The notes beneath the pieces are model-generated. The model had not been told where the DNA came from and made no database searches. It was given only the letters and a program-made list of their open reading frames with translations. A stretch of DNA of 64,000 nucleotides, taken from assembly GCA_019802505.1 (NCBI GenBank), contig JAFMOC010000007.1, forward strand, positions 5,185,001 to 5,249,000, written 5' to 3'. Below are positions 10,298 through 21,605 of this stretch, in pieces (positions within the stretch are counted from its first letter, which is position 1; each line of letters starts with the position of its first letter). The translations under genes were made by a program, and so were the position numbers. The DNA is from Corydoras sp. C115. Lineage: Eukaryota > Chordata > Actinopteri > Siluriformes > Callichthyidae.

Positions 10298-11372
10298 GTG
10301 GAGGAAGTATTTGATCTGCCACTAATTTTGAAAGTTTGTACTCTGACACATAATTAAACAGTCTAGCTTCATTTTAACAGTGAGAGATGGAATATAAAAA
10401 AAAAAAAACTAGAAAATTTGATATTTAACTCCCACAGACAACTGACACAACCTAATCTCAGTAAAGTCGTTACCTGCATGAGAGACACCTGTCCCAAATT
10501 GTCACCTGCATAAAAGGCCACCTGCTAACAGACTTAAGAGACACGCCAACATCTCCACCATGGGCAAGACTAAAGAGCTGTCTGAAGATGTCAGGGACAA
10601 AAGTGTTGACCTACAGCAAGGTTGGAATGGGCTAAGCCATAAGTAAGAAGCTGGATAAGAAGATGACAACTGTTGGTGCAATTATTCTGAAGTAGAAGAA
10701 GTACATCATCACTGTCAATCGACCTAGACCTGGAGCTCCATGCAAGATATCACCTCATGGAGTCTCATTAATCATGAGAACATTTCAAAATCAGCCAAGA
10801 ACTAAACAGAAGCTGGTTAATGATCTCAAAGCAGCTGGGACCACAGTCTCCAAAAAAACCATTGGTTTTACTTAGACGTAATGGTTCAAAATGCTGCAGT
10901 GCACGCAAAGTTCCTCTGCTCAAGAATGCTCACGTTCAGGCCTGCTTCAAGTTTGCCAATAAACATATTCTCATGACTCCGAAAGAGTGAGAGAAGGTGC
11001 TGTGGTCAGATGAGACAAAACTTGAGCTCTCAACTTGGTGTGTCTGGAGGAAGAAAAATACAGAATATGACCCTATGAACACTATTCCCACCATCAAGCA
11101 TGGTGGTTGAAGAATTATGTTTTGGGATGGCAGAGGCCAGCATCGATCGGAAGATGAACGGGACATGTATTGCAAAATCAACCTCCTTGCCTCTGCCAGG
11201 GCACTGAAAATGGGTCGTGGATGGGTCTTCCAGCAAGACAACACCCCAAAACATACAGCCAAGGAAACAAAGGAGTGGCTCCATAAGAAGCATATCAAGG
11301 TCATGAAATGGCCTATCCAGTCTCCTGACTTCAATCCCATCAAAAATCTATAGAGAGAGCTTATATAAATAT
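10298..11372 (+). mobile_element. Decayed Tc1-like element, unit A
   Basis: It begins with a terminus of the familiar ACAGTGGAGGAAGTATTTGA type. A degraded transposase starts at 10560 (MGKTKELSEDVRDK), with stops soon after. The C-terminal part at 11117-11353 keeps the second Asp (VFQQDNTPKHTA), but the catalytic Glu of the DD34E triad is Lys (NPIKNL instead of NPIENL). The same Lys is in unit B, so the element was dead before duplication. Confidence 0.8.
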
Positions 11373-11990
11373 GCAGTCATGGCCAAATGTTTTGGCACCC
11401 CTAAAAAAAAAAAGGGCCGGACAAAATCATTGGCACCCTCAACTTAATATTTGGTTGCACACCCTTTGGAAAATATAACTGAAATCAATTGCTGGCCACT
11501 TTAGAATCCTCCAGCTCTTTGTTTCCATCCATTTCTGGGTGCTTTTTGAAGTATGGGGTCATTGTCCTGCTCGAAGACCCATGACCTAGGACGCAAACCC
11601 ACCTTTCTGACACTGGGCCCTACACGGCGACACAAAATCCTTTGGTACTCTTCAGATTTCATGATGCCTTACACACAGTCAAGACACTTTTTTTTCTCCT
11701 CCATCCATGTCCAGGGATATTAGCTACACTGCCATGGGTTGTAAACTTCTTGATTATGCACTGTGGACAAAGGACCATCAAGATCTCTGGAGATGGACTT
11801 GTAAACTTGAGATTGTTGATATTGTTCCACAATTTCGGTTCTGAAGTCCTCAGACAGTTTTCTTCTCCTCTTTCTATTCTCCATGCTTAGTGTGGCACAC
11901 ACAGACACACAATGCAAAGATTGAGTCAACTTCTCTCCTTTTTATCTTGTTTCAGGTGTGATTTTTAAATTGCCCACACCTGATACATAT
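11373..11990 (-). mobile_element. Second Tc1-like element, internally deleted, unit A
   Basis: Left terminus CAGTCATGGCCAAATGTTTT is a known type of Tc1 end. The minus-strand frame at 11720-11929 starts MENRKRRRKLSEDFRTEIV, the DNA-binding N-terminus of a transposase. About 150 bp present in unit B are missing near 11486. The right end is not exactly defined. Confidence 0.75.
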
Positions 11991-12099
11991 CACTGGTGAG
12001 TTTGAATGTTTTGCTTGTTTGTAACCTGAGTAAATACCTATCTGAAAAAGCAATAGCCCCCTAAACATACAACAGCCTGTTATATGTATTGTATATGTA

Positions 12100-12440
12100 A
12101 CAGTCTTTCTATAGCATCTCAATCAGATTTAATCCAGACCTTGACTAGGCCACTTAGACCTTCTTTTTTTCAGCCATTCAAATATGTTTTTTGCTCAAAG
12201 TAAAATGGAGCTTAAAGTCACAGACTGATGGCTGGTAGAGAGCAGAGATAAGGTTTTATTAATTACAGAAAGTCGAAACAGCAAAGTATCTCCAGATCAT
12301 CACACTACCACCACCATATTTGATTGTCAGAGGTTTGTTGTCTATAATGCTATAAGTCTGATGTAACTGGATGCACCACCTTTAAAAATCCAAGCAACAA
12401 AGGTCCAGCCATGTAGGCAGTGTCTATGGAGCACAGATGA
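12100..12440 (-). mobile_element. Tc1-like remnant, unit A
   Basis: Contains the stretches CAATCAGATTTAATCCAGAC and CCAGATCATCACACTACCAC, widespread in reverse-oriented fish Tc1 elements. No open frame. Counterpart in unit B at about 24180-24490. Confidence 0.55.
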
Positions 12441-13197
12441 AAGGTTAAAAGTTAAGTACAATAAAGAAATGTATGAATTAAATACTGTCCCATTTTACAT
12501 CTAGAAGATTAATACACTAAAAGAGCATTGGTGGAAAAACTCTGCACTGCTGTGTTGAATTCAATTACATCTGTGTAATACATTCAAGTATTAAGTTAAT
12601 CATTAAGGCACTTCAGTGTATGTAGACTGCAAAATCGCTTTCTTTACACATGATGCAAATAATACTTTACCAAGACAAAACTGTTTTGCATCCCCTATTA
12701 AAATGACTATACTTTGTTTCCATTCCGCTTTATTGCAGTATTTACTGAAATGTTACCAGATATGTGAATATTTGATTAAAAATACATTTACAAGAGTATT
12801 AATATGCACTGAAGTAAACAGCTCCTGATTTTGAAACTCACCGAATGAGATCCATTTGTCCTGTGGGTCGAAAGATATCCTCAAGGCCCCGTATGCAGAT
12901 ACAGCACCAAAAAATAAGCCTGCAATTAATGACATCAAGCTTCCTGTGGCAAAGATTTATTACCTTTTAACATTTAACTTAAATATGACATGCATAATAT
13001 AAAATATTACTAAGGTTACAACACACATTTCTTATCCGTTTGTTCTGGTCAACATTGAGGCAAATCCTTGAATGTATTCAAGTACTTAAAGGAACTTAAG
13101 GTACTTACTATTACTGAGCACAAACACACACATACACATACACATGAACAATAAGCAGTTCGAATAAGATCAATGTCAAATAATATGCAAATAACAC

Positions 13198-13481
13198 TGT
13201 GGCGATGGCATGTGTGGGGAGGAGTGATGGAGCCTATGCGCTGATCAGGGAGTTTGATTAGCACACCTGACGTGGTTCTGTCTGAAGACTTTATAAGCGG
13301 GCATGGCACATGTTCTCCAACACACGACAGGACTGGTGGGACGGGGAACACGACAGGTCTACATGCAAATGTACTGTTAAAGCTTGGTATGTGTGTGTAG
13401 GCTTGTTTATGTAAACTATATAGCTGTTCCTTTTGTGATGCAATCCTGTCTCAGGTCGTGATTCCCTTCTACCCCGTGACA
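13198..13481 (+). mobile_element. LTR-like sequence, unit A
   Basis: It starts TGTGGCGATGG, has a TATA-like TTTATAAGCG and a CAATCCTGTCTCAGGTCGTG segment before ACCCCGTGACA. The same order of motifs occurs in the solo LTR at 38944-39241, so I take it as a relative. I found no clear target-site duplication, so the ends are approximate. Confidence 0.45.
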
Positions 13482-15356
13482 CTGGGCTTTTAAAGCATTA
13501 TTCTATTGCACGCATGCCATGTCCACCATCTCACCAGCTCGTGGTCTCCGAGAGAGACCAACTGATGTTTCCAGTTTTAAAGGGCACAAACTCATTAGAT
13601 GGAGTTGTGTCAAGTGCATTCATTAACAGTACATAAAGTCCATCAACAACGGCTCCGCCATCACTTCAAAGGCATTGTTACCTTTGTGTTTTAAGTAATA
13701 TATTGTAACAAAAAGTTATTTATCAAGAGCTGTAGTACCTGTGCGAGGGTGTAGTAAGTCAATAACATTTCCAATCCATTTACCACAAATCAAATCAATT
13801 AAATACTATAGTAAACAAAAGCTATTGAGAAGTTTGAACTTGAGTTATGAGGTTCTTTTTTCTTCTGCCAGTTGAAAGTCATGTGACTGCACTTTTTTTT
13901 CTGTACACATTGATTCTGCTTTGTTTTGAATTATTGTTGTACAAAAGTAAGTATGACCCCTCTTTAAGATTAAGAAGGTTACAAGTTGGAACTTGAGGGA
14001 GTCTATGATTTAGCCTCACAATTACAGATTCATCATCATGCTTTATAATAGTTAATTTTCTTGGTGCAAAGGGCAAACCCACTGATAATATTTTCTTACA
14101 AAAGTATATTTGGTCTCATTTGATTGTATAACATGATCTCGGTTTAGTTCCAGTAATATCTGCAAGATGAGTCTTTAAATTGTTGGGCTTTAACTGTCAG
14201 AAAGCAAACTAATTTAGATCATGTAGAAGGCCACTACTTGCAGAGAGTAAACCATTTCAGTCTTAATTTTCCAAGCGAATTCTAAACACCAACATATAGA
14301 TTAGAGATTATTAATTTTTATTTTCTTTTACTCATTTTTAAATAAAACTTATTGTTAAAATACAGAAAAATGCTTTAAATTTCTCTTGTTCACGTTAACC
14401 AAGTTGATCAATATTTGTGAAGGGAACTGTTTGCTGCACAAAAGTCTGGACATATGCAAAGATATGAGAATGCCGTCTGTACATTCTGATTAATAAGCTG
14501 ACAACTATGATATTGTACACAATAAATAGCAATTAAATTAAATGTTTCGGAAAGAACATCTTGGTGGTAAAACTAATACCTGTATAGAAAGTATTGCGGA
14601 GGCATCAAGTGTGTAGTAAGGACAGATCCATATTATTCACCACGGCTAAAAGTTGGATCAATCCTCTCAACACTGTTGTTTGACTTTTTAAGAAACAACT
14701 CAAATCACATCCCCTTCACAATCTAGAAGCAATATTGGATAATGATCAGTTTTGATAATAAAACAGTTTAACCAGTTCCTCTTTAACTACTTATGACTTA
14801 TGCTGTTCTCTCATTTGTGTTCACTCTCATTGTTACTGTGGGAAAAAGTGCCTGCTAACTGACTAAATGTGAATGTAAATATAGATCTGTATTACAGGTC
14901 TTCAGTTGTTGTGCTGCTAGCCTATGATATAGCACCTTTCATTTACCTTATAAATATTGTAAATTTATTATAAATATGGTCTTTATGTTTCCTACACAAA
15001 GTCAAACCGTTGTTTCTATTACCACGGCAATTGCCATACTTACTTTTTGGGACCACCATTTACAACCACCATTAAGCAACCAATTATGTTAACCAATTAA
15101 GCAACTTTACGTTTACACTATTTGCAAGAAAAGTTATCACAAGCCCAGGCAAAGCCAGGCTGAGAAGAGACTTGATGTTTTATAAAAGCGTCTGCTAATT
15201 AACTAAATATTATAACAATGGGACTTGTATCAAGCATAGAACATCTCCATTAATGTATGCAAAAAACAAAGGCATTCATATAGACTTACAGTGGTCTACA
15301 AATCAAACTGAAAGAGTTGCACATTGCACATTGCCATTTAAAATGGGACCTCTCAC
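13482..15356. other. TMEM14A intron 1 of unit A, no further gene
   Basis: AT-rich intron. It includes a GTGCCTGCTAACTGACTAAATG-like element at about 14848 and GCGTCTGCTAATTAACTAAAT at about 15189, which resemble short tails of a second fish SINE type. A 36-bp stretch at 14568-14593 and neighbouring bases recurs near 28425-28460. Confidence 0.45.
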
Positions 15357-15479
15357 CTTTTCTTTTATAGCCCATAAAACCTCCGATAGCAACAGCGGCT
15401 GCATAACCGAAGCCAAGCCAGTCCACTGCCATATTATCCTGCAAAACAAAGTCAAATAAAAACATTTCGAGTTATAAAT

Positions 15480-15963
15480 AGGGGTGCGAATCTCTCAGAG
15501 TCTGGCGATGCGATTCGATTCGATTCCGATTTTTGAGGTCACAATTCGATTCAGAATTGATTTTCAATTCAAAAACGATTTTCGATTCAGAAACGATTTT
15601 TGATTCAGAATCGATTCTTCATCTCTTTAAAATTTGTTTAAATTATGTGATTGACAAGATGAAACAACGATGTAAACAAATAGAACATTTATTTAAAACA
15701 ATACTTTCAGGTTCCTTCCTGTATCAAAGCTTTTTGCATCATTTCATATTTATACAAAAAAATAGGACTGGCCAAGCGGATCCGTAATGCGATATGCAGT
15801 ACACTCGGGAGGGGGCGCCAAAAAATAAAATAACTTTTTTTTTTTTGAATGAAAAAAAAACCCACACTTTTTAAAAATCGATTCTTGGACATTTTGAATC
15901 GATTACGAATCGCCTGGACTACGAATCGCGATTCAAAGAAAAAACTATTTTTTCTGCACCCCT
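15480..15963. mobile_element. hAT-like MITE, unit A
   Basis: Terminal inverted repeats AGGGGTGC and GCACCCCT bound about 480 bp that are rich in ATTCGATTC/GAATCGATT repeats at both ends. ATAAAT is present on both sides and may be the target duplication. There is no transposase, so it is non-autonomous. The AGGGGTG end is typical of hAT-group elements in fishes; the class call is from that end only. Confidence 0.7.
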
Positions 15964-15970
15964 ATAAATT

Positions 15971-16285
15971 CATTAATTACCTTCCGCTTTATCCTCTGGG
16001 GGGGGGGGGGGGGGGAACGTTTCGGGTGCTGGGCAGATACACCCAGGACAGGATGCCAATCTATCGCTGGGCACACACGCACACAAACACACTCTACATG
16101 GGGCAATTTGGAGAACTCAATTGACTTGATCCAAGTTTTTGGACTGTGGGAGGAAACCGGAGAACCCGGAGGAAACCCACGCGGACACGGGGAGAACATG
16201 TAAACTCCAACCAGATGGGGATTCGAACCGGAAATCCCTAGCGCTGAGAGGCGAACGTGCTAACCACTAAGCCACCGTTTTGCCG
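15971..16285 (-). mobile_element. tRNA-derived SINE, copy 6, hybrid at the duplication junction
   Basis: Reverse SINE at the middle junction. Its left flank (CCCCTATAAATT) equals the left flank of the SINE at 27976. Its right flank (AATATATAAATTGAAATATAAAAT, then the LINE interior) corresponds to the right flank of the SINE at 4344. It therefore lacks its own matched target duplication. This is what unequal crossing-over between two SINEs leaves behind. A run of about 16 G lies near its tail end. Confidence 0.9.
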
Positions 16286-16640
16286 AATATATAAATTGAA
16301 ATATAAAATAAAAAAAATCTAAGTCTGGAGATTTAGATGAAATGAAAATCAGAGAGGGTGTATGTAAAAGTCTGTGGATGCTGTGAAGTAAAGTGAAACG
16401 TGCAGTGTTTTTTTAAGGTGCCAGTTGTACGAGTTTGGGCAGTACACAGTTCTACTGGCCGTTCCACAGTCTGGTTGCCTGGGGGAAGAAGCTGTCTCTA
16501 AACCGTCTGGTTCTGGTCTTTAAGCTTCTGAGCCTCTTTCCACTCGGCAACTGTGAGAAGGCAGTGGCTAGGGTGAGTGGGGTCCTTAATGATGCCTCCA
16601 GATTTCCTCAGACAGCGGTTTGTGCATTTTCCACACATTA
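16286..16640 (-). mobile_element. Rex1/L2-type LINE fragment, unit B
   Basis: Counterpart of the LINE interior at 4700-5165, without the 3' tail and shortened at its right end. It includes the TCTGGTTGCCTGGGGGAAGA stretch. No coding frame remains. Confidence 0.7.
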
Positions 16641-16766
16641 TAAATCATGCAAAACTCAAATAAAAACTTAATTTTAAGTGAATTAGGTCATTGATAGTGA
16701 TTAAAATTAACCTAAATAAACAGATCAATCACCAGTACTACAATTATGTAATACTAATTCAAACTA

Positions 16767-17081
16767 GGCGGCACGGTGGCTTAGTGGTTAGCTTGTCATC
16801 TCTCAGCACTAGGGATTCCCGGTTCGAATCCCCATCTGGGTGGAGTTTCCATGTTCTCCCAGTGTCTGCGTGGATTTCCTCCGGGTTCTCCGGTTTCCTC
16901 CCACAGTCCAAAAACATGGAGCAAGTCAATTGAGTTCTCCAAATTGCCCCATATAGAGTGTGTCTGTGTGAGTGGGTCTATCTGCCCAGCGCCCGAGACG
17001 TTCTCCCCTGGATGGGCATGGGGAACCCCACCGCGACCCTAATAGAGGATAAAGCGGGAGATAATGAATGAATGAATGAAT
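16767..17081 (+). mobile_element. tRNA-derived SINE, copy 7
   Basis: Paralogue of the SINE at 5292-5643, with the same flanking AATTCAAACTA. It carries an internal deletion of about 35 bp after the GTGTGAGTG segment that the unit A copy lacks. Confidence 0.88.
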
Positions 17082-17241
17082 AATTCAAACTAATAGATAA
17101 AACTATTGGATCGGTTTAATATGATGAAATAACATTCTTAATAAATTTTATGTAATTTATATACATAAAAATACACTTCTATTAACTCTGAAGTGTAATT
17201 CTTATTATACAAGTAAAAAGCTGTGGTCCGCAGGTTGTTTT

Positions 17242-17308
17242 TCTCTCCTCCTCCTCCTCCCCCTCCTCCACCACCACCTCCTCCCCCTCCACCACCTCCT
17301 CCTCCACC
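17242..17308 (+). repeat. CCT-rich polypyrimidine tract upstream of GST copy B
   Basis: Homologue of the tract at 5804-5884. It runs straight into the shared 5' UTR sequence GGTTAGTAGTCGGGCGAG. The ~145 bp that follow the tract in unit A, with a TATA-like site and two CCAAT boxes, are missing here. Confidence 0.85.
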
Positions 17309-17422
17309 GGTTAGTAGTCGGGCGAGTTTCATTCAGCAGTGCGTTTTGTCAAGAGCGTTCGGAAAGCAGCAAACTTCTGGCATCGGCTTACAAACAACAG
17401 ATCGTTTAATACAGCACCGAAA

Positions 17423-20400
17423 ATGTCCGAAAAAGTTGTACTTTATTACTTTGACGGGCGCGGCAAGATGGAGTCCATTCGGTGGCTTCTGGCTGTTGCT
17501 GGTGTAGAGGTTTGTTTTTTCTTCTGCAATCTGTTTAGAGTTTAACGCTTAAATACAAGTTTAATATTCAGCCTGCTTTTTATACACAGTTTGAAGAGGT
17601 TCTTCTGACCACAAAGGAGCAATTCCAGAAACTGATTGATGGTACACATTTTGTTTGTTCTCATTATAATTTAATAAAAACTATTTAATGTACTGCTTTT
17701 AGAGAAAACTGATTAAATACTATTAACACTTCAGTATTGTAGTTTCCATGTCCATGTATATATAAGTGGATATGTATGTGTATGTATATTATAGTGGGAA
17801 TGTTTTAATTATGATTATTCTTAACATATGGGTTGTGAATAAAGATGAAGTAATCATTAAGTGAAAGTTAAAGATTAAAGTATGGTTTGGTTTATCCTTA
17901 GGATTAAAGGAAATTATATGGGTTTATATGAGATGTGGCGGCAGGGTGGCTTAGTGGTTAGCACGTTCGCCTCTCAGAGCTAGGGATTCCCGGTTCGAAT
18001 CCCCATCTGGGTGGATTTTCCATGTTCTCCCCGTGTCTGCGTGGGTTTCCTCCCACAGTCCAAAAACATGGATCAAGTCAATTGAATTCTCAAAATTGCC
18101 CCATATAGAGTGTGTCTGTGTGAGTGAGTGAGTGAGTGCCCCACGATGGATTGGCACCCTGTCCTGGGTCTATCTGCCCAGTGCCCGAGACGTTCTCCCC
18201 TGGATGGGCATGGGGAAACCCACCGCGGCCCTAATAGAGGATAAAGCGGGAGATAATGAATGAATGAATATATGAAATGTATGTTGTTTAACAGTACATA
18301 TTCTGCCTTGTGTGTATACCTGACCAAGAGCTCCAACTCCAACTCATGTTGGGATACTTGTCCACTTTAGAGAAAAGCACCTGTTAAATGACCTCACATA
18401 ATCATTTATATGTCCCGTAGCACATAAATATAATGAAATGCACAATGGGGAAATTCACAATAATTAAAATAAATAAATGAGCAGACATTTGAAAATGGTT
18501 TTAAAATATATGGTTATTTAAAATCATTTCTTACAGTATTGATATTTTTATTTATACACTTTTAGTATTAAATATAAACTATTTATTCATAGTAGTTCTA
18601 CTTTTGTTGCAAAGCAGCTTTTTAATATATGTTTCTCTGGTGTTTAGGACTTTTGTTCAGAATGATGTAAGATTTCGTTTTCATGCAGATGGAGCACTAA
18701 TGTTTCACCAAGTTCCTCTAGTTGAAATGGATGGAATGAAACTTGTACAGACAAAGGCTATCCTAAACTACATTGCTGGAAAATACAACCTCTATGGAAA
18801 AGATATAAAAGAGCGCTATATGTCAGTAAATCTTCTGAGAGATTTTTGATGTTGAAAACAATAACATCGGTAATGTTTGATTATTCATATATGGAACCAT
18901 AAGTTGATCCTATTGAGCATTGTTTTTGTTTTCTTTTAAGGATTGATATGTACTCAGAAGGTGCTAGAGACATTATGGACATGATCATGATGCTGCCTTT
19001 AACACCACAAGACAAAAAGCAGAGTCAAATGGAGAAGATTCAGTGCAAAGCTGTAGAGCGTAGTCTACCATCTTATGAAAAGGTATGCAATGCTATTTCA
19101 CTAATTGTTTATTTCACATATCCATCCATCCATCATCTTCCGCTTTATCCTCTATTGGGGTCATGGGGGGGGGGTACACAGGACAGGACAGGGCGCACCC
19201 AAGACAGGGCGCCAATCTATCGCTGGGCACACTAACTCAGCGCCGACATGCACACAAACACACTCTATATGGGGCAATTTGGAGAATTCAATCGACTTGA
19301 TCCATGTTTTTGGACTGTGGGAGGAAACCGGAAAACCCGGAGGAAACCCACACGGACACGGGGAGAACATGGAAACTCCACCCAGATTGGGATTCGAACC
19401 GGGAATCCCTAGCGCTGAGAGGCAAACATGTTAACCACTAAGCCACCGTGCCGCCCTGCTTATGTTGCATATGTGTTTATAAATTAAATTTTTAATGTGT
19501 GTGTATATGTATGTTTTTGCATACATAGGCTCTCACTGTTTCTCAGTACCTTGTGGGCAACAAGCTGAGTTGTGCAGATGTGCATTTTCTGGAAGCCACT
19601 CTTATGCTGGAGGAGTTATACCCCTCAATTTTATCCAAATTTCCTAAAATCCAGGTCAGTCTCACTATATTCTATGTTTTCTTGTAAAGCAAGTCCGTCC
19701 CCAGACAAATTAAAGATTTAAAAGCTTATATACTTAGACAGCTCGACTTGGACCCAGTACAGCAAAATCTAGTATTTGTTTTAATTTCTGTATTGTAATG
19801 CAATTGCGATGAGCATCATTTGCTCATGGTTTGTGTGTAATGACGAAAACCATCTAACTTATAAGTTTTTTCCCAGCTGATGTTTCTTATATCTGATGTT
19901 TTTTCCATGTATATTAAAAAAATCAAATTTGGGTTTAAAAAAAAAAAAACACCTAACTGTTAATACGATCATTTTAAGTTGCTGATTGATAGAAATCAGG
20001 TTTAGCTGTCATACATGTAGGTGCATTAGGATGAATTATGGGCAACAGTTTTTCTAATAAATGAGCCATTGCTCAAATGTTTAGGCAGAAAAGCAAGTAG
20101 CATATTACCCAAATTTAAAGTAAATGTATTGTTATTTTCATTGTAATGTAAATATGTCACTAAAATCTCATCAGACTACAGATGTATTGTTAAAGCGGGA
20201 ATGCCATATGAAGTAATCTAGCACTGTGTGGCTTTTGAACTGAAGATTATTATGGTTAGGTGTAGATTAACATTAATTATTAACTTGTAAAATCACTCCT
20301 TGAACTGGACTGGTTTTTATAAATATCAGTGTTTCGTAATAATGTGTTGCTTACACACTACAGTCATAACTCTTAAACCATATACTTCTTTTCCATATAT

Positions 20401-20538
20401 TTCTTTCAGAATTTTCAAAAAAGGATGAAGGAAATTCCAGCAATCAGCAAATACCTGCAGCCTGGTAGTAAGAGAAAGCCTCAGCCTGATGAGGTGTATG
20501 TAAAAACTGTGATGAATATATTGAGCCATCTTTTTTAA
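17423..20538 (+). CDS. gsta: Alpha-class glutathione S-transferase, copy B
   Basis: The coding exons are 17423-17509, 17590-17641, 18689-18821, 18941-19082, 19529-19654 and 20410-20538. They give 222 aa with no stop or frameshift. Against copy A only 8 coding bases differ: L86I, I106 (silent), I108M, L109 (silent), F111L, one silent change in the last exon's Arg codon, V217I, and one silent Leu near the end. Tyr9 and the glutathione-site residues are unchanged. Residues 107, 108 and 111 line the hydrophobic substrate site of alpha GSTs, so substrate preference may differ. The proximal upstream region has lost about 145 bp, and the AATAAA used by copy A is absent. Whether this copy is transcribed cannot be told from the sequence. 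Confidence 0.93.
17937..18268 (+). mobile_element. tRNA-derived SINE, copy 8, only in unit B
   Basis: Forward SINE in the intron after GST coding exon 2, flanked by TATATGAGATGT (17925-17936) and TATATGAAATGT (18269-18280). Unit A shows the empty site at about 6645-6660. This insertion therefore followed the tandem duplication. Confidence 0.92.
19119..19455 (-). mobile_element. tRNA-derived SINE, copy 9
   Basis: Paralogue of the SINE at 7528-7817 in the same GST intron. It has a shorter G run and a more normal middle section, but it also lacks part of the consensus between the G run and the GGCGCCAATCTATCGCTGGG segment. Confidence 0.85.
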
Positions 20539-21162
20539 TTGGTGGTCATAGAAATAACCACTAATTGATTGAAGCGCTTACAAGTAATCAGTTAAAATCA
20601 GCTTTACAATTAATCCTACATTGTAATCAAACTCATGCAGAATCAATGAGAAAAGCTCACCTGTTTATTATTCGCCAGAATTAACCATTTTAAGTAGCTT
20701 TGTATAAGTTCTACCAAACTACTCTAAAAACCTTTAAGTATATTAAAAAATGTCTGATTAGTTAGCTTTGGAAAGACTGGTGTCACACAATAATCAAATA
20801 TGTAATGGATTACATTTGTTGAATTGTTACTTTTTTTTTTTTTTTTACATGGCCTCTGTTTGTTTAAAATGATGAGGACAAAATAATACCATGTGTCCAT
20901 AATTTTAAACTTAAAGTTTTTGAAGACTTCTCAATGACTTGTATTTTATTTTCCATACAACCCAAGTTCTACAAGCTATAAATAGCCATATTGTGTGGAA
21001 ATATTTAGAATATAAAAACAAAGAACCAAAATGTAAGAAGAGGAGGATGTTGATGTGATAAGTTTATGATCTGCTGTAATACATTTTTTTAAAAAAATCA
21101 TTTATTTGGAATGTACAAGAGGAGTTATCTTCTTGGATTGACTTGTTCATTATTGGTAGTTT
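20539..21162. other. 3' UTR and convergent intergenic DNA (unit B)
   Basis: Counterpart of 8810-9450. A T run of about 15 lies at 20831. The ~60-bp AT-rich stretch with the GST AATAAA of unit A is missing. The minus-strand AATAAA for TMEM14A (TTTATT at 21101-21106) is present. Confidence 0.55.
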
Positions 21163-21551
21163 TCAGAGAAGAAACAAGCGCACAGTCATCAGGAGACTGA
21201 AAAAAAGCACAAAATGACCTTTAGTGCACTGCAGTTACAAAAATGTTGGCTAAAGGACCACGTTAAACAAAAACCTGACGTTAGCTGATAAACAGCTGAT
21301 ACTTTGAGCTTTGTCTAGCCTTTAAAAAATACAACATATCCTAACCAATAGAAGATTTAATTTACAACATTAGATTCTTGTTTTAAATGTAAATCCTAGA
21401 GATAAACAAAGTTCTTAATACTTACCTTAATCCTGTCATAATACCAGCAGGCATCAATTTTCCAGATTTCTTGAATCTCATTCCCATAACAAGTGCCAAA
21501 GCACCTGCAGCAGCTACAAGACAAGAATGGTATTTCTATAAAGACTGAGTG

Positions 21552-21605
<54 letters not shown>

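Larger units (their letters stand above)
9451..15432 (-). pseudogene. tmem14a: TMEM14A copy A, broken
   Basis: Coding pieces on the minus strand are 15357-15438 (ATG at 15432), 12842-12943, a truncated third exon 9713-9780, and 9451-9484 ending in TGA. The first two encode the family starts MAVDWLGFGYAAA and MSLIAGLFFGAVSAYGAL. Compared with copy B, a deletion of about 192 bp removed the 3' splice site, part of the preceding intron and the first 20 nt of exon 3. Skipping exon 3 would join exon 2 to exon 4 out of frame and give Val-Ser-stop. The probable 5' non-coding exon and promoter beyond 28506 are next to copy B only. I therefore read this copy as a pseudogene, though its other exons remain nearly identical to copy B. 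Confidence 0.88.

Noticed and set aside
17138..17332. Frame with 29 consecutive glycines (and a proline frame on the other strand)
   Set aside because: It is translation of the CCT-rich tract, not a protein.
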